This document shows positions 34,604-44,368 of a stretch of DNA of 64,000 bases, piece after piece (position 1 is the first letter of the stretch; each line of letters opens with the position of its first letter). The stretch lies in NCBI RefSeq assembly GCF_020379485.1, contig NC_063436.1, forward strand, positions 28,704,423-28,768,422, given 5' to 3'. Under the pieces are notes generated by a model that saw nothing but the letters and a program-made list of their open reading frames with translations, searched no databases and was not told where the DNA came from. The DNA is from Brassica napus. Its lineage: Eukaryota; Streptophyta; Magnoliopsida; Brassicales; Brassicaceae. Both the position numbers and the translations under genes were made by a program.

Positions 34604-37600
34604 ATGGATATTTTTTGTTGGAACATTAGGGGTTTCAATGATAAAATAAAGCGTAGCGGCTTTCGGAAATGGTTGCGGAAAAATAAGCCAATTTTCGGGG
34701 GCTTGTTGGAGACACATGTCAGTAGTATCAAGGCAGTGTCTATCATAAACAGAGTTTTCCCAGGATGGCATTACGAATGTAATTATGAATTCTCGGAGTT
34801 AGGAAAGATTTGGCTTCTGTGGCACCCTTCGGTTACTGTCTCGGTGCTACACAAGTCGCTCCAATGTATCTCTTGCTCAGTAAGGCTTCCCTTTGTTGCT
34901 CTAGAGCTTGCTGTCACTCTGGTCTACGGCTCAAACTGCAGGAAAATGCGTAGGGAACTATGGTCCGAGCTCTCGTACCTATCTGTCCAAGCGCCTATGG
35001 CCTCTTCTCCTTGGGCAGTCGTAGGCGATTTCAATCAGATTCTGGATTCATCTGAGAACTCTTCTGCCTCTGCCGCTTACTCAACTCGTGGCATGAGGGA
35101 TTTTCTTAATTGTACTATCTCAGCTGCTCTATCCGACCTTCCTTATTGTGGAAACTCGCTTACATGGTCTAATAATCAAGGTCTCACGGTCATCTCTAAA
35201 AAGCTTGATCGAATTCTGGTAAATGATGTATGGCTTTCTTCTTTTCCTGATTCTCTTGGTGTGTTTGGAGACCCGGGTATCTCAGATCACAGTCCATGCT
35301 GTATCTTCCTTGACGCCTCCAAGCCCAAAGTCAAACATCCGTTCAAGTTCTACACCATGCTAAATGACAATCCAGAGTTTCATGAAATCATCTCTGAGTG
35401 CTGGAACTCCTTACCATTTGAAGGGACATTTATGCTTAGGGTTTCTAAGAAATTAAAAGAATTGAAGAGCATCATCAGAACTTTCAGCAAAGGAAATTAC
35501 TCAGGGATAGAAAAAAGAGTTTCTGAAGCTTTTGATGTTCTTACTCACTGTCAGCGTGTTCTCCTATCTTCTCCTACACCTCAAGCCGGCTTGGAAGAAA
35601 AGAAAGCTTATGAAAAATGGTCCCTGCTTGCCAAGGCTGAAGAGTCTTTCTACCATCAGAGATCACATGTAACTTGGTTAGACAAGGGCGACTCAAACAC
35701 ACCCTTTTATCACCGATTCGTAAGAGCACGGAATTCCATCAATCAGATTTTGTTCCTCAAGGATGATCTGGGTAATATTATTGACACCAAGGAAGGGATA
35801 ATGAATCATGCTCTGGAATATTACGAGAATTTGCTTGGTAGATATTCACCTCCAACAACATCCACCTTGGATGATATCTCCCAGCTTCTCGATTATAGAT
35901 GCCCTCATGCTGTGTCTGAAGCTCTTCTAACCCCTGTTTCTCCCTTGGATATTCAACAAGTTTTCTTCTCCCTGCCAAAGAACAAGGCGCCTGGTCCAGA
36001 CGGTTATCCAGTAGAGTTCTTCACTTCTCATTGGAAAACTGTTGGAGGAGATATGATTTTGGCAGTACAGGAGTTTTTCTCTACGGGTAGGCTGCTTCAA
36101 CAATGGAATTCAACGATATTAACCCTCATCCCAAAGAAGCAGAACTCTACCTTAATCTCTGATTTTCGGCCTATATCGTGCTGCAACACAACGTACAAAG
36201 TAATCTCAAAGATTCTCGCAAATAGGCTGAAACAAGTACTGCCATCAGTTATCTCCAACACGCAATCTGCGTTCATTCCCGGAAGACTGCTGGTAGAAAA
36301 CGTCCTTTTGGCAACAGAGTTAATCCAAGGCTACAACTGGAAGAATATCTCCAAGCGATCTATGCTTAAGGTTGATCTAAAGAAGGCTTTTGACTCTCTT
36401 GATTGGAGTTTTATTTTGCTTATCTTACGAGCCTTACGGTTCCCGGACTTCTTTGTTCAACTGATCTCCCAATGCATCACAACGACGCGTTTCTCAGTTG
36501 CTGTCAATGGCGAGCTTGGAGGTTATTTTAGGGGTACGCGCGGCCTTCGCCAAGGCGATCCGCTGTCCCCATATTTGTTTGTTCTAGCCATGGAAGTCCT
36601 AGCTCAGCTCTTAAACAAAGACTATGTAAACAGGCTCATTGGGTATCATCCGCTTGCTACTGATCCGGCTGTGACGCACCTTGCCTTTGCCGACGATATT
36701 ATGGTTTTCTTTGATGGTCAGCATAGCTCTCTCGAACGGATTGCGGAAACGCTAGACAGTTTCTCTGCTTGGTCAGGCCTCTCGATGAATCGTCAAAAAA
36801 CTGATCTCTTCGTCGCAGGAATGAGCCCGACAGAAGCCTCAGACTTATCCAGCCTCGGCTTCTCTCTTGGCTCGCTTCCTGTTCGATACCTAGGTCTCCC
36901 ATTAATGCACCGTAAGCTCCAGATCTGCGATTACAGACCGCTAATGGACCAGCTCAAGAGGCGTTTTTCTTCCTGGTCAAGTAGAGCCCTCTCCTATGCT
37001 GGAAGAAGGCAGCTACTCTCCACTGTCATCTTTGGAACTCTGAACTTCTGGTTTTCAAGCTTCATCTTACCCAAAGGCTGCATAAAGGCAATTGAATCCC
37101 TTTGCTCAAGGTTTCTTTGGAATGGTAACATTACTAGTAGGTCTAAAGCTAAAATCTCTTGGAAGTCAGTATGTTTACCTCAATCAGAGGGGGGCTTAGG
37201 TTTGAGAGATCTTACTACTTGGAACCAGACTCTTTCTCTCAAGCTGATATGGCTGCTTCACTGCGAAGATGAATCCTTGTGGGCTTCTTGGACAAAAACA
37301 AATAGGCTAAAAGGCGAAAGCATTTGGAGCATCGATGCGGAAAAACAGCGCTCTTGGATTTGGAAATCCATCCTTCACCTCCGACCTTTATCTGAACGTT
37401 TCATAAGGTGTGAAGTGGGAAATGGAACTTCGGCCAGTTTCTGGTTCGATAACTGGCTGCCCTTAGGTCCTTTGATCAAGTTCTTTGGTTATAATGGTCC
37501 TCAGCATATTGGTGTCCCTCTTCATGCCAAGATTAGAGAAATTTGTCCTAATGAAGGTTGGCTTCTACGGCCTGCTAGATCACCTAAAGCAGAGCAACTT

Positions 37601-38242
37601 CAGATCTTACTCTGCACGTTGCCTCTACCAGCCCGATCCCTTGCTCCTGATGTTTATAAATGGTGTGTTAATGATCTCAGCTTAGCAAAGTTCACCACCA
37701 GTCTTACATGGGAAGCCATAAGGAATAGAGGTGAACAAGCTGTTTGGGCTCCTTTAGTCTGGTTCAAGGGCCACATTCCACGCCACGCCTTTCATATGTG
37801 GGTTACTCAGCAGGACAGGTTGCCTACTCGCGCAAGGCTTGCTACTTGGGATCCAGGTATTGATGCATCCTGCCTCCTTTGTGTTGGATGTGTTGAGACA
37901 AGGGACCATTTATTTCTCAGATGTAGTTTCAGTGAACAAGTGTGGCACCTCATAACCAAACGTCTAGGCTATCGGCCTACTCTGTTCCATACTTGGACAG
38001 CTTTTGGTGACTGGCTTAGTTCATCGGACTCTACCTGCCCCACAACGCTCCGTCGGCTTGCTGCACAAGCAACTATATACAAGCTTTGGTCAGAGCGTAA
38101 TAACCGTCTTCATAACGCAACTTCCTCTACGCCTCAAAGGATCTTCAAAGACCTGGACAGGCTAATCCGGAACTCAATCCTTGCAAGGAAAGAGCGAAGG
38201 AAATTTAGAGGTCTAATGCAAGTTTGGCTAAAGCATTCTTGA
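34604..38242 (+). CDS. LINE ORF2: endonuclease, reverse transcriptase, zf-RVT
   Basis: Complete 1212-residue frame. An AP-type endonuclease comes first (CWNIRGFN at residue 5, VVGDFNQI near 140, SDHSPC near 226). The reverse transcriptase follows (KAPGPDGYP near 460, KVDLKKAFDSLDW, RQGDPLSPYLF and the catalytic FADD near 694). A zf-RVT Cys/His region is near 1050-1120 (CLLCVGCVETRDHLFLRC). There is no stop or frameshift, so the enzyme may be active and could serve shorter retroposons; the truncated ORF1 makes this copy itself a poor master. Confidence 0.95.
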   Translation: MDIFCWNIRGFNDKIKRSGFRKWLRKNKPIFGGLLETHVSSIKAVSIINRVFPGWHYECNYEFSELGKIWLLWHPSVTVSVLHKSLQCISCSVRLPFVALELAVTLVYGSNCRKMRRELWSELSYLSVQAPMASSPWAVVGDFNQILDSSENSSASAAYSTRGMRDFLNCTISAALSDLPYCGNSLTWSNNQGLTVISKKLDRILVNDVWLSSFPDSLGVFGDPGISDHSPCCIFLDASKPKVKHPFKFYTMLNDNPEFHEIISECWNSLPFEGTFMLRVSKKLKELKSIIRTFSKGNYSGIEKRVSEAFDVLTHCQRVLLSSPTPQAGLEEKKAYEKWSLLAKAEESFYHQRSHVTWLDKGDSNTPFYHRFVRARNSINQILFLKDDLGNIIDTKEGIMNHALEYYENLLGRYSPPTTSTLDDISQLLDYRCPHAVSEALLTPVSPLDIQQVFFSLPKNKAPGPDGYPVEFFTSHWKTVGGDMILAVQEFFSTGRLLQQWNSTILTLIPKKQNSTLISDFRPISCCNTTYKVISKILANRLKQVLPSVISNTQSAFIPGRLLVENVLLATELIQGYNWKNISKRSMLKVDLKKAFDSLDWSFILLILRALRFPDFFVQLISQCITTTRFSVAVNGELGGYFRGTRGLRQGDPLSPYLFVLAMEVLAQLLNKDYVNRLIGYHPLATDPAVTHLAFADDIMVFFDGQHSSLERIAETLDSFSAWSGLSMNRQKTDLFVAGMSPTEASDLSSLGFSLGSLPVRYLGLPLMHRKLQICDYRPLMDQLKRRFSSWSSRALSYAGRRQLLSTVIFGTLNFWFSSFILPKGCIKAIESLCSRFLWNGNITSRSKAKISWKSVCLPQSEGGLGLRDLTTWNQTLSLKLIWLLHCEDESLWASWTKTNRLKGESIWSIDAEKQRSWIWKSILHLRPLSERFIRCEVGNGTSASFWFDNWLPLGPLIKFFGYNGPQHIGVPLHAKIREICPNEGWLLRPARSPKAEQLQILLCTLPLPARSLAPDVYKWCVNDLSLAKFTTSLTWEAIRNRGEQAVWAPLVWFKGHIPRHAFHMWVTQQDRLPTRARLATWDPGIDASCLLCVGCVETRDHLFLRCSFSEQVWHLITKRLGYRPTLFHTWTAFGDWLSSSDSTCPTTLRRLAAQATIYKLWSERNNRLHNATSSTPQRIFKDLDRLIRNSILARKERRKFRGLMQVWLKHS

Positions 38243-38416
38243 TTGTTAGTTAGTGATATTAAATCCTAACTTGGAAGTCTGTTGATGTTTTTTATCTTTT
38301 TTTGGGCATCATTAGGCTTGACAGCATAACTCTTTGTTTGTACAAATTAGCTTCATTTTAATGATATTCACATATTTATCAAAAAAAAAAAAATAAGTTC
38401 ATTCATCTCTTCTCTG

Positions 38417-38839
38417 ATGTCTCTCGCCATAAAACTCTTGTTCATCTTCTTTATCATTGATTTCTCCGTCGCAAAATATATTACAAATAAAGATTCAATA
38501 GTAAAACAAGATAATCAAGATGTGTATATGTCACACATTGACTATTCCAATTTTTTCAAACAGAAGATTGAAGGATGGCAACGTGAAGCAGACGAGAGAT
38601 ACCCATCATGGACGAATAGCAACAACAAAGGTCATCTGGACAGCTCTTTTTTCCTACAAGGCGAAGCTCAAAATTACTTACGACATTGGAAGGAGTTGAA
38701 AAATCGTAAGGGATACCCATACGCTGACTTGCAGAAGAAGATAGGGGTGTTGTGGCCACACCAAGTTGGTAATTGTCCTGAATTTGAAGCCCCACATCTA
38801 CTGACGTACATTATGCATGGTCTTAGTCGTCATGGCTAG
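38417..38839 (+). CDS. Small secreted protein, unnamed family, copy B
   Basis: 140 residues; function unknown. A hydrophobic signal peptide (MSLAIKLLFIFFIIDFSVA) is followed by a mature part of about 120 residues with the family pattern HIDYSNFF, WQREADERYPSWT, YLRHWKELKNRKGYPYADL, LWP, a single mature cysteine (NCPEFEA) and LLTYIMHGLS. It is about half identical to copy C at 43165. One exon, start in the same place as copy C. The LINE ends only 22 bases before the ATG, so the native promoter is about 4.9 kb away. The lack of several cysteines argues against a defensin or S-locus pollen-coat peptide. Confidence 0.8.
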   Translation: MSLAIKLLFIFFIIDFSVAKYITNKDSIVKQDNQDVYMSHIDYSNFFKQKIEGWQREADERYPSWTNSNNKGHLDSSFFLQGEAQNYLRHWKELKNRKGYPYADLQKKIGVLWPHQVGNCPEFEAPHLLTYIMHGLSRHG

Positions 38840-39122
38840 TTTGTGTTCTCACGATGACTTCATATTTTGTTTTAGGGAAAGTTTGTTTTCTTAAATTGTT
38901 TTTTTAAATAATAATTCGAATACTATAAAATAATATAGTTTTCATGGGATTTGAAAATAATATAGAGCTTTCTAGTTGTGACAAGAGATCAAAATTATGT
39001 TTTCGTCACTATCTTCGTTTTATCAACGAACTCGGCCTTTTCTCTCTCTTCTTCTATAATTTTCTTTTGTTCTTCATGTTATATATGATTATGGATCTAT
39101 ATAAAAAAAGATGGAGAAGAAT
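38840..39122. other. 3' flank of gene B
   Basis: AT-rich, probably the 3' UTR of gene B, then DNA leading to the hAT-like element. Nothing else. Confidence 0.4.
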
Positions 39123-39679
39123 AGTGATGGGTTCGCGGATCAACCCGCTCCGCCTCCGCCGCGGGTCGAATCATTTTTTCGATTCAAAAACTCGACCCGC
39201 ATAACCCGCAAACAAAATTTTTTATATCCGCACCCACCTCTCCAAAATCCGCGGGTAACCCGCCAAAACTACGGATAATATTAATTATATTAAAAATAGT
39301 TATTTTAATTAAAAATGATTATTTTATAATTATATAATGATTATTTTAATTAAAAATAATTATTTTATTTATATAATAGTTATTTTAAAAATACTATTAA
39401 AATAATATATTTATAATTAAAATTATATAAATATTTTACGGAAAATGTTATCAAAAATAGTTATTTATAATAGTTATTTTTAGAATGTTATCAAAAATTA
39501 TATAAATATTTTACGAAAAAATGTTATCAAAAATAATATATTTATAATAGTTTTTTTTTAAATACTACCAAAAATTATATATATATTTTATGAAAAATGT
39601 TTTTTTTTAATTTTTTTTTAATTTGCAGGTCGACGGATACCCGCGACTCAAACTCGGCTGACACGCACCCACCCCGCTC
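39123..39679. mobile_element. hAT-like non-autonomous element with GC-rich ends
   Basis: The ends carry the motif CCGCGGGTC/ACCCGC in several copies around a very AT-rich centre. Flanks AGAAGAAT (39115-39122) and AGAAGAAG (39680-39687) agree at seven of eight positions, the length of a hAT target duplication. The terminal repeats themselves are only loosely inverted, so the class is tentative. Confidence 0.45.
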
Positions 39680-39699
39680 AGAAGAAGAGTTGATTACTC

Positions 39700-40921
39700 T
39701 TTAGGACACATTTTGAGTTTTTCTTACATTCATAGACATTTTCCACTTGTGACACACTTTTTTGTGGGGTCTATTAGACTTTTGGACAACTATACCCTTA
39801 AGGAAAGAAAAATGTTAGTTTTTTTATTATTTTTCTTATTGTACTTCATGATTTCATTTGCTTTTATCTCAAAATCTAAAATATATTAAATAAAAATAAT
39901 TGTCATAATAAATTATATATAAATTTCTCTATCTTTCAAGATCCATTTTCATATATGTATGTTAACTTGTAAACAAAATTAATTGTGGACGTGGATTCCA
40001 AAGTATGGATAGTAGAGTTATACATTAGTTGTGGACATGAACACCTAAACACATAGGTCATTGGCTTATACCTTTAAGAGCTTGTTCTTCGCTATAGTCT
40101 TCGGTAAGAAGAAACCCAGATAACCATGTTTCCACTGTTACTTCCACCGTCACCGGCACCACCGATACCATCACCAGTTTTGGTTCTAACTCGTTAAAGG
40201 TCTCATCTTTCGATCCGATATACATCGATCTGCTGGAGACTTCCTCGTGACCACATCTAATACAACGCAACTAGCTCTCGATCTTCGATAACACAGCTCG
40301 ATTAGAGATGTCTTATCCATTGGAGCTCTATCAGATCTGTCTTATCAGAGATCGAGAGTTAACTAGTTGTGTTGGATTGGATGTGGTCACATGGTAAATC
40401 TTCAGCATCCAAAAATGAGATTTTTAGCGACTTGGAACCATTTGATCGTGGTGGTGGCTTGGCGGTGCCGGTGACGGTGGGAGTAACGGTGGAAACGTGG
40501 TTATGTTGGTTTTTCTTTGCTAGAGACTATGCGAAAAATAAGCTCTTAAAGGTATCAGACAACAACTTTCTTGTTAAGATGTCCACGTCCACAACTAGTA
40601 TATAACTCTACTATCCACGTTTTGGTGTCCACGTCCACATTTAATTTTGTTTACACGTTAATATATATATATGTATATATAAAAATGAATCTTAAAAGAT
40701 AAAAAAATTATGTATAATTTATTATGAAAATTATTTTTATTTAATATATTTTATAATTTGAGATAAAAGTAAATGAAAACATAAAGTGGAAGAAGAAGAG
40801 AATAGAGATTCATGTGATGAGAAGAAAACAACTTTTATATTAAAAACATAAAAGTAATGAGAGAAAGAATAAAGTCTAGAGTTATAAAAGTATTTTTGAC
40901 ATAAAAAAATGTGTCTCAAGC
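39700..40921. mobile_element. Long-TIR (foldback or Mutator-like) non-autonomous element
   Basis: The left half (39700 to about 40200) and the reverse complement of the right half (about 40440-40921) align nearly end to end: GGACACATTTT vs GAGACACATTTT, TTATCTCAAA, AATATATTAAATAAAAATAA, GTAAACAAAATTAA, GTGGATAGTAGAGTTATA, CACCGTCACCGGCACC. Arms are about 480 bp and roughly three-quarters identical. The small middle has AGATCGAGAG-type palindromes. No transposase and no clear target duplication; long TIRs suggest Mutator or foldback. Confidence 0.7.
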
Positions 40922-41089
40922 ATTAAGTTCTTTTTTTTCTAACTTCATCAATTTTATTAATTAAACCTTACTTGTACATAATTTTCATGTAGAATATTTG
41001 TTATGAATACATGAACATAATTAAAGTTCTTATAGTTTCTATAGTGTAATTGAAAAGTGAAAAAAGTGTCGGTGGATGTAAAAAACTCA

Positions 41090-41148
41090 AAAGCACATGT
41101 TTCGATTAGGTGGATTTTACGAGAACAAAATATAGCATACTATTAAAG
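41090..41148 (+). repeat. Single diverged arm of the 28.26-kb palindrome
   Basis: AGCACATGTTTCGATTAGGTG and GAGAACAAAATATAGCATAC, then TTAAAGCG follow the same order as the left arm at 28279-28337, but there is no second arm. It may be a half-element. Confidence 0.65.
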
Positions 41149-42289
41149 CGCAAAGCATGTCATCAAACAATGGTCCGGTCCAAGCCCGATTCAGATTGGA
41201 CTCCTAACCCATTAAGGAACCGCAAAGAACATGTATGAAGTCCGCAAGAGTCTCCCATTTATTTAGAGGCAATAAAGATACTCTCTGTTTTTTTCAACTA
41301 TATATAAGCCTTTCTTCCAGAATTTTTTTTTTTGCTAAATTGTAAATATCATTAAACATAATGAAAATTCGGTTACAATACAATTGAAACCAATATCAGC
41401 TTATCAGGATCTTGAGAGCCGCAAAAAGTTAAAAAAAAAAACAAAAGAACCTAGGTAATTAAGTCCAAGTTTTCCGATACTGGTGCTTGAAATTAATAAA
41501 CATTAAAGGACAGAAGACAGTAAGCTAAGCTCCCAATCCTAAGCGGTTCTTGCTCTAGAGAACTAATTAGAAAGCAAGAGAATAGCCTGAAGGCAAGTTC
41601 AAATTCTTTAAGAATTTTTGACAAATTTTTTTCAACTTAAACCAAAATTGTTCATAACCTTAAGACATTAGAAACACGCAACGACGAATTGTTCATAATT
41701 TTGATTTGTTGTTTGTGTACACAAAACTGTTTGATTTGGATACTAATTAGAGTAAATATATTTACGACAAAAAAAGCCAAGTTGGCGAGTCCCTCTCACG
41801 CGTTGCAGAAAAACTTTGTGTTGTTGTTTGTGTGTTTCTGTCGTTCAATCTTTTTTAGGTCACCGGACTTTTCTCCGGTGTCGACGTAAACGGTAGAATT
41901 TTATATAATATTTTTTTTAAAAAAATTAGAATAAATATGGGATCAATAGATATATATATATATATATATTAATTTTTTTGGGTTCGCTACCGATTAGTGT
42001 AGATATAAATGAACAACATACCAAATCGATGAAGGAAACCTAACTTTGAACAATACAAAAGCAAACACAAGTAGTTTGAAAGATCAAAACGTGTTCTAGA
42101 AAACACAAATATATTAATGTGCTGATCGTGTATTACAAACATATTTAATATAAATTTATTTGAACGGCTATTTCGGTTGAAATAACGATTAAAAAGTTTA
42201 TTCTTCTTTTGAATTTTTAAACAGAAAGAAAAATTATCAAAATAACCATAATAATAAATAACACATCCATAATTAACACTTGCGTTCAA
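41149..42289. other. Unassigned intergenic DNA
   Basis: A small hairpin (CACCGGACTTTTCTCCGGTG, 41862-41881) and a TA dinucleotide run (about 41949-41970) are visible. No gene supported. Confidence 0.4.
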
Positions 42290-42800
42290 CAATGTGAATG
42301 GTGTTTTTGTTTAGGTTGTATCCGATATTATACCCTTGCATTGAAATGGCACCGATGATGATCATGTCGTCATCAACACTTCTCGTGATGCCCAGGCATA
42401 GTGTTCCAGGGGTGCCGTTGGGGAGAAACAAATCCCTAGCCTCCACGGTTATTGTGGCGCCACTAGTGAACTCGAAACCAATATCAATCAGCTTTCTAGC
42501 AGAGTAGAGAGCGACGCTTGACTGATGTAAATCTTCTCATTGCATCTTTGACTTCTCTTTCAATGAAATCATACATTGGTTTTGATAAGTGAGTTAGTGT
42601 TGTCCCTGTGTGGCTGTGTCAACAAATACCTTGGTTGGGGAGCAGTCCAAGAATTCTTGGCCAACAAATATTGTGTCAACGACGAAGATATATACTATGA
42701 CCGACGACTGTGACATTGATTCTGGTGCGGGTTCCATATACAATCGTTAACGTCGTTTGGTGTGTCGTCGTCAAACGCCGTGCAGTGGTTAATTTAGAAA
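42290..42800 (-). pseudogene. Aspartic-protease C-terminal fragment 1
   Basis: Read on the minus strand: VFVDTATQG, where an active protease has the second catalytic DTG or DSG; then a frame break, LSKPMYDFIEREV, a stop after a further short run, and ARKLIDIGFEFTSG with a C-terminal part containing GTLCLGI, MIIIGAISMQGYNIGYN and LNKNTIHI. This order is that of the last third of nepenthesin-like proteases. Loss of the glycine in DTG and at least two frame breaks make it a pseudogene. It sits just before secreted-protein gene C. Confidence 0.8.
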
Positions 42801-42819
42801 AAACTAAGATTAATGTTTT

Positions 42820-43070
42820 CTCGCCGTTAGAAAAGTATAATACTTTGTTAGATGATTTTATTTTTACTACTTGAGAAGATAATTACGAATGTTGTCTCGA
42901 TTTCTTCTCAATCTCCTTCTTTTTATCCTATTTTCACATGATTTTAGAGTATAGCCCGAAATTTTAGACCTTTTAAAATTATTCCTTTTTATAACAAAAT
43001 TAGCAATACACACAAGATATATACGTAAACGTTAAAACCTAGTCTGTAAACGAAGTGGAGAAGTTTTATT
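42820..43070 (+). promoter_or_regulatory. Conserved upstream block of the secreted-protein genes
   Basis: TATAATACTTTGTTAGATGA, then ATTTCTTCTC and TTTTAAAATTATTC occur in the same order here and at 32153 and 54009, always before a secreted-protein copy. It is therefore part of the duplicated unit and probably contains promoter elements. Confidence 0.6.
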
Positions 43071-43076
43071 ATATAA
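43071..43076 (+). promoter_or_regulatory. TATA box of secreted-protein gene C
   Basis: ATATAAACGC lies about 90 bases before the ATG at 43165, followed by an A/C-rich leader. Confidence 0.6.
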
Positions 43077-43164
43077 ACGCAAACCTCTTTTGTGACAAAA
43101 AAAAACACACACACAAACTTCTATCATCAGGCTTAACCTAAAAAACTAATCAATCTCTGCAACG

Positions 43165-43584
43165 ATGTCTCTGGCCATAAAAGTCATCATACTCTTCATA
43201 TTGGTTGAATCTTCTTGGGGAAAGTATGTTGTAAATCCGTTTGTGGATGAGGAAAAACAAATCAATCAAGGTAAATCAGAGATTGACTATTTCGATATTT
43301 TGAGAGGGACGATTAGAGCATGGCAAAGAGAAGCCGAGCAAAAATACCCACTTTGGACATCCGCCAATTACATGGAGCGAGCTTCATACTTACAAGAGAA
43401 AGTTCGAGGTTATGTTCAGCTTTGGGGGAAGTGGAAAAATCATACAGAATACCCATTCGGTGACTTGCGGAACAAGCTTCAAGGTGACTTGTGGCCAGTA
43501 GAGTATGGTGTTCAATGTCATCGATACGAGGGTCAAATTATATTGACGTATCTTATATATGGCCTTAGTGCAGAAACTGACTGA
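43165..43584 (+). CDS. Small secreted protein, unnamed family, copy C
   Basis: 139 residues in one exon; function unknown. The signal peptide MSLAIKVIILFILVESSWG is followed by a mature part with EIDYFDIL, WQREAEQKYPLWT, YVQLWGKWKNHTEYPFGDL, NKLQGDLWP, one cysteine (VQCHRYEGQ) and ILTYLIYGLS. The tryptophan- and charge-rich mature part suggests a compact, probably helical, extracellular protein. It has its own TATA box and leader, and is the least disturbed copy. Pseudogenes A and D are closer to it than to copy B. I know no named family; homologues would have to be sought. Confidence 0.85.
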   Translation: MSLAIKVIILFILVESSWGKYVVNPFVDEEKQINQGKSEIDYFDILRGTIRAWQREAEQKYPLWTSANYMERASYLQEKVRGYVQLWGKWKNHTEYPFGDLRNKLQGDLWPVEYGVQCHRYEGQIILTYLIYGLSAETD

Positions 43585-43951
43585 CGTACATTATATGCGG
43601 CCGCCAATGTTTTAGTTCCTTCCATGTTTGTTTTCTGTTTCAGAATTGCATGTTTTTCTTCAATTTTTATTGTCTATGGGGGTTTTGCTTTTGATCCTTT
43701 GCTTTGGCTCTTTTCCGAAATAAATATTTTTGTTTTTACGAACATGCTTTGCTCGGTTTGGAGACAGAGAATACAAGATACCGAGACAACGTACTGGAAC
43801 ATAACCTCAAGAAAGAAAATAAACGAATTGTCATGTGTAATGATGTCACATGATTATAAATTGTATGATTAATTTCATGTCAACGTCACGGCCGTACATT
43901 GGAATTTTAACTTGTAATAAAATATGAACTTTTTTTATTCAACGGGCGTAG

Positions 43952-44139
43952 TTTTTTTTTTTTTTTTTTTTTTTTTTTTGATAACTCTGGTATCTGGGCA
44001 GCCATATTCCCAACTATCCCCGAAAGGGGTCCAGCGCCCCAACGGAAGGGATGTTAAATCCGTTGTGGCCAAGACTCGAACCCGGGTGGCGGGCAGTACA
44101 GATGTACCTCCTTTACCACCAAGCTACGAACGCTTGGTT
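43952..44139 (-). mobile_element. tRNA-derived SINE
   Basis: On the minus strand the head has RNA polymerase III boxes: TAGCTTGGTGG (box A) and GGTTCGAGTCT (box B). The element ends GTTATC plus about 28 A. The target CGGGCGTAGTTTTT is duplicated on both sides (43943-43956 and 44140-44153). The plus strand shows the head as AGACTCGAACC, typical for SINEs of the Brassicaceae. It is not a functional tRNA gene. The paralogous site near 26317 lacks it. Confidence 0.92.
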
Positions 44140-44368
44140 CGGGCGTAGTTTTTCTTGACCTATAAAAATAAAAACAAAATTCAACTAATCAACTCAAACG
44201 ATTTTACCTTTTTTATTTTATTTTTAACCTTAACCTTTTGCCTTACAATTCATCTGAAAAAAAAATGATTATACGTTTATAGTTTATACTGTAAAACTAT
44301 TCTACAATACTGTGTTCGTCATGGCTAAGTGGATCATTTATTTTCTCTGAATGTGGCCAGTAGATTCC

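Larger units (their letters stand above)
33612..38394 (+). mobile_element. 5'-truncated L1-type LINE
   Basis: Non-LTR retrotransposon with gag-like ORF1, endonuclease/reverse-transcriptase ORF2, a short 3' UTR and a terminal A-tract (TTTATCAAAAAAAAAAAA, ending near 38394). ORF1 lacks the first part of its DUF4283 domain, which fits the 5' truncation usual for LINEs; the exact left border is somewhere near 33600. I found no exact target duplication; TTCATTCATCTCT after the tail only loosely resembles CTATTCAATCTCA before the element. Confidence 0.9.

Noticed and set aside
42298..42507. 69-codon plus-strand frame
   Set aside because: Antisense to the aspartic-protease relic, which explains the coding-like composition.
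43980..44139. Possible tRNA gene on the minus strand
   Set aside because: Boxes A and B are present but the body does not fold as a tRNA, and the A-tail and target duplication show a SINE.
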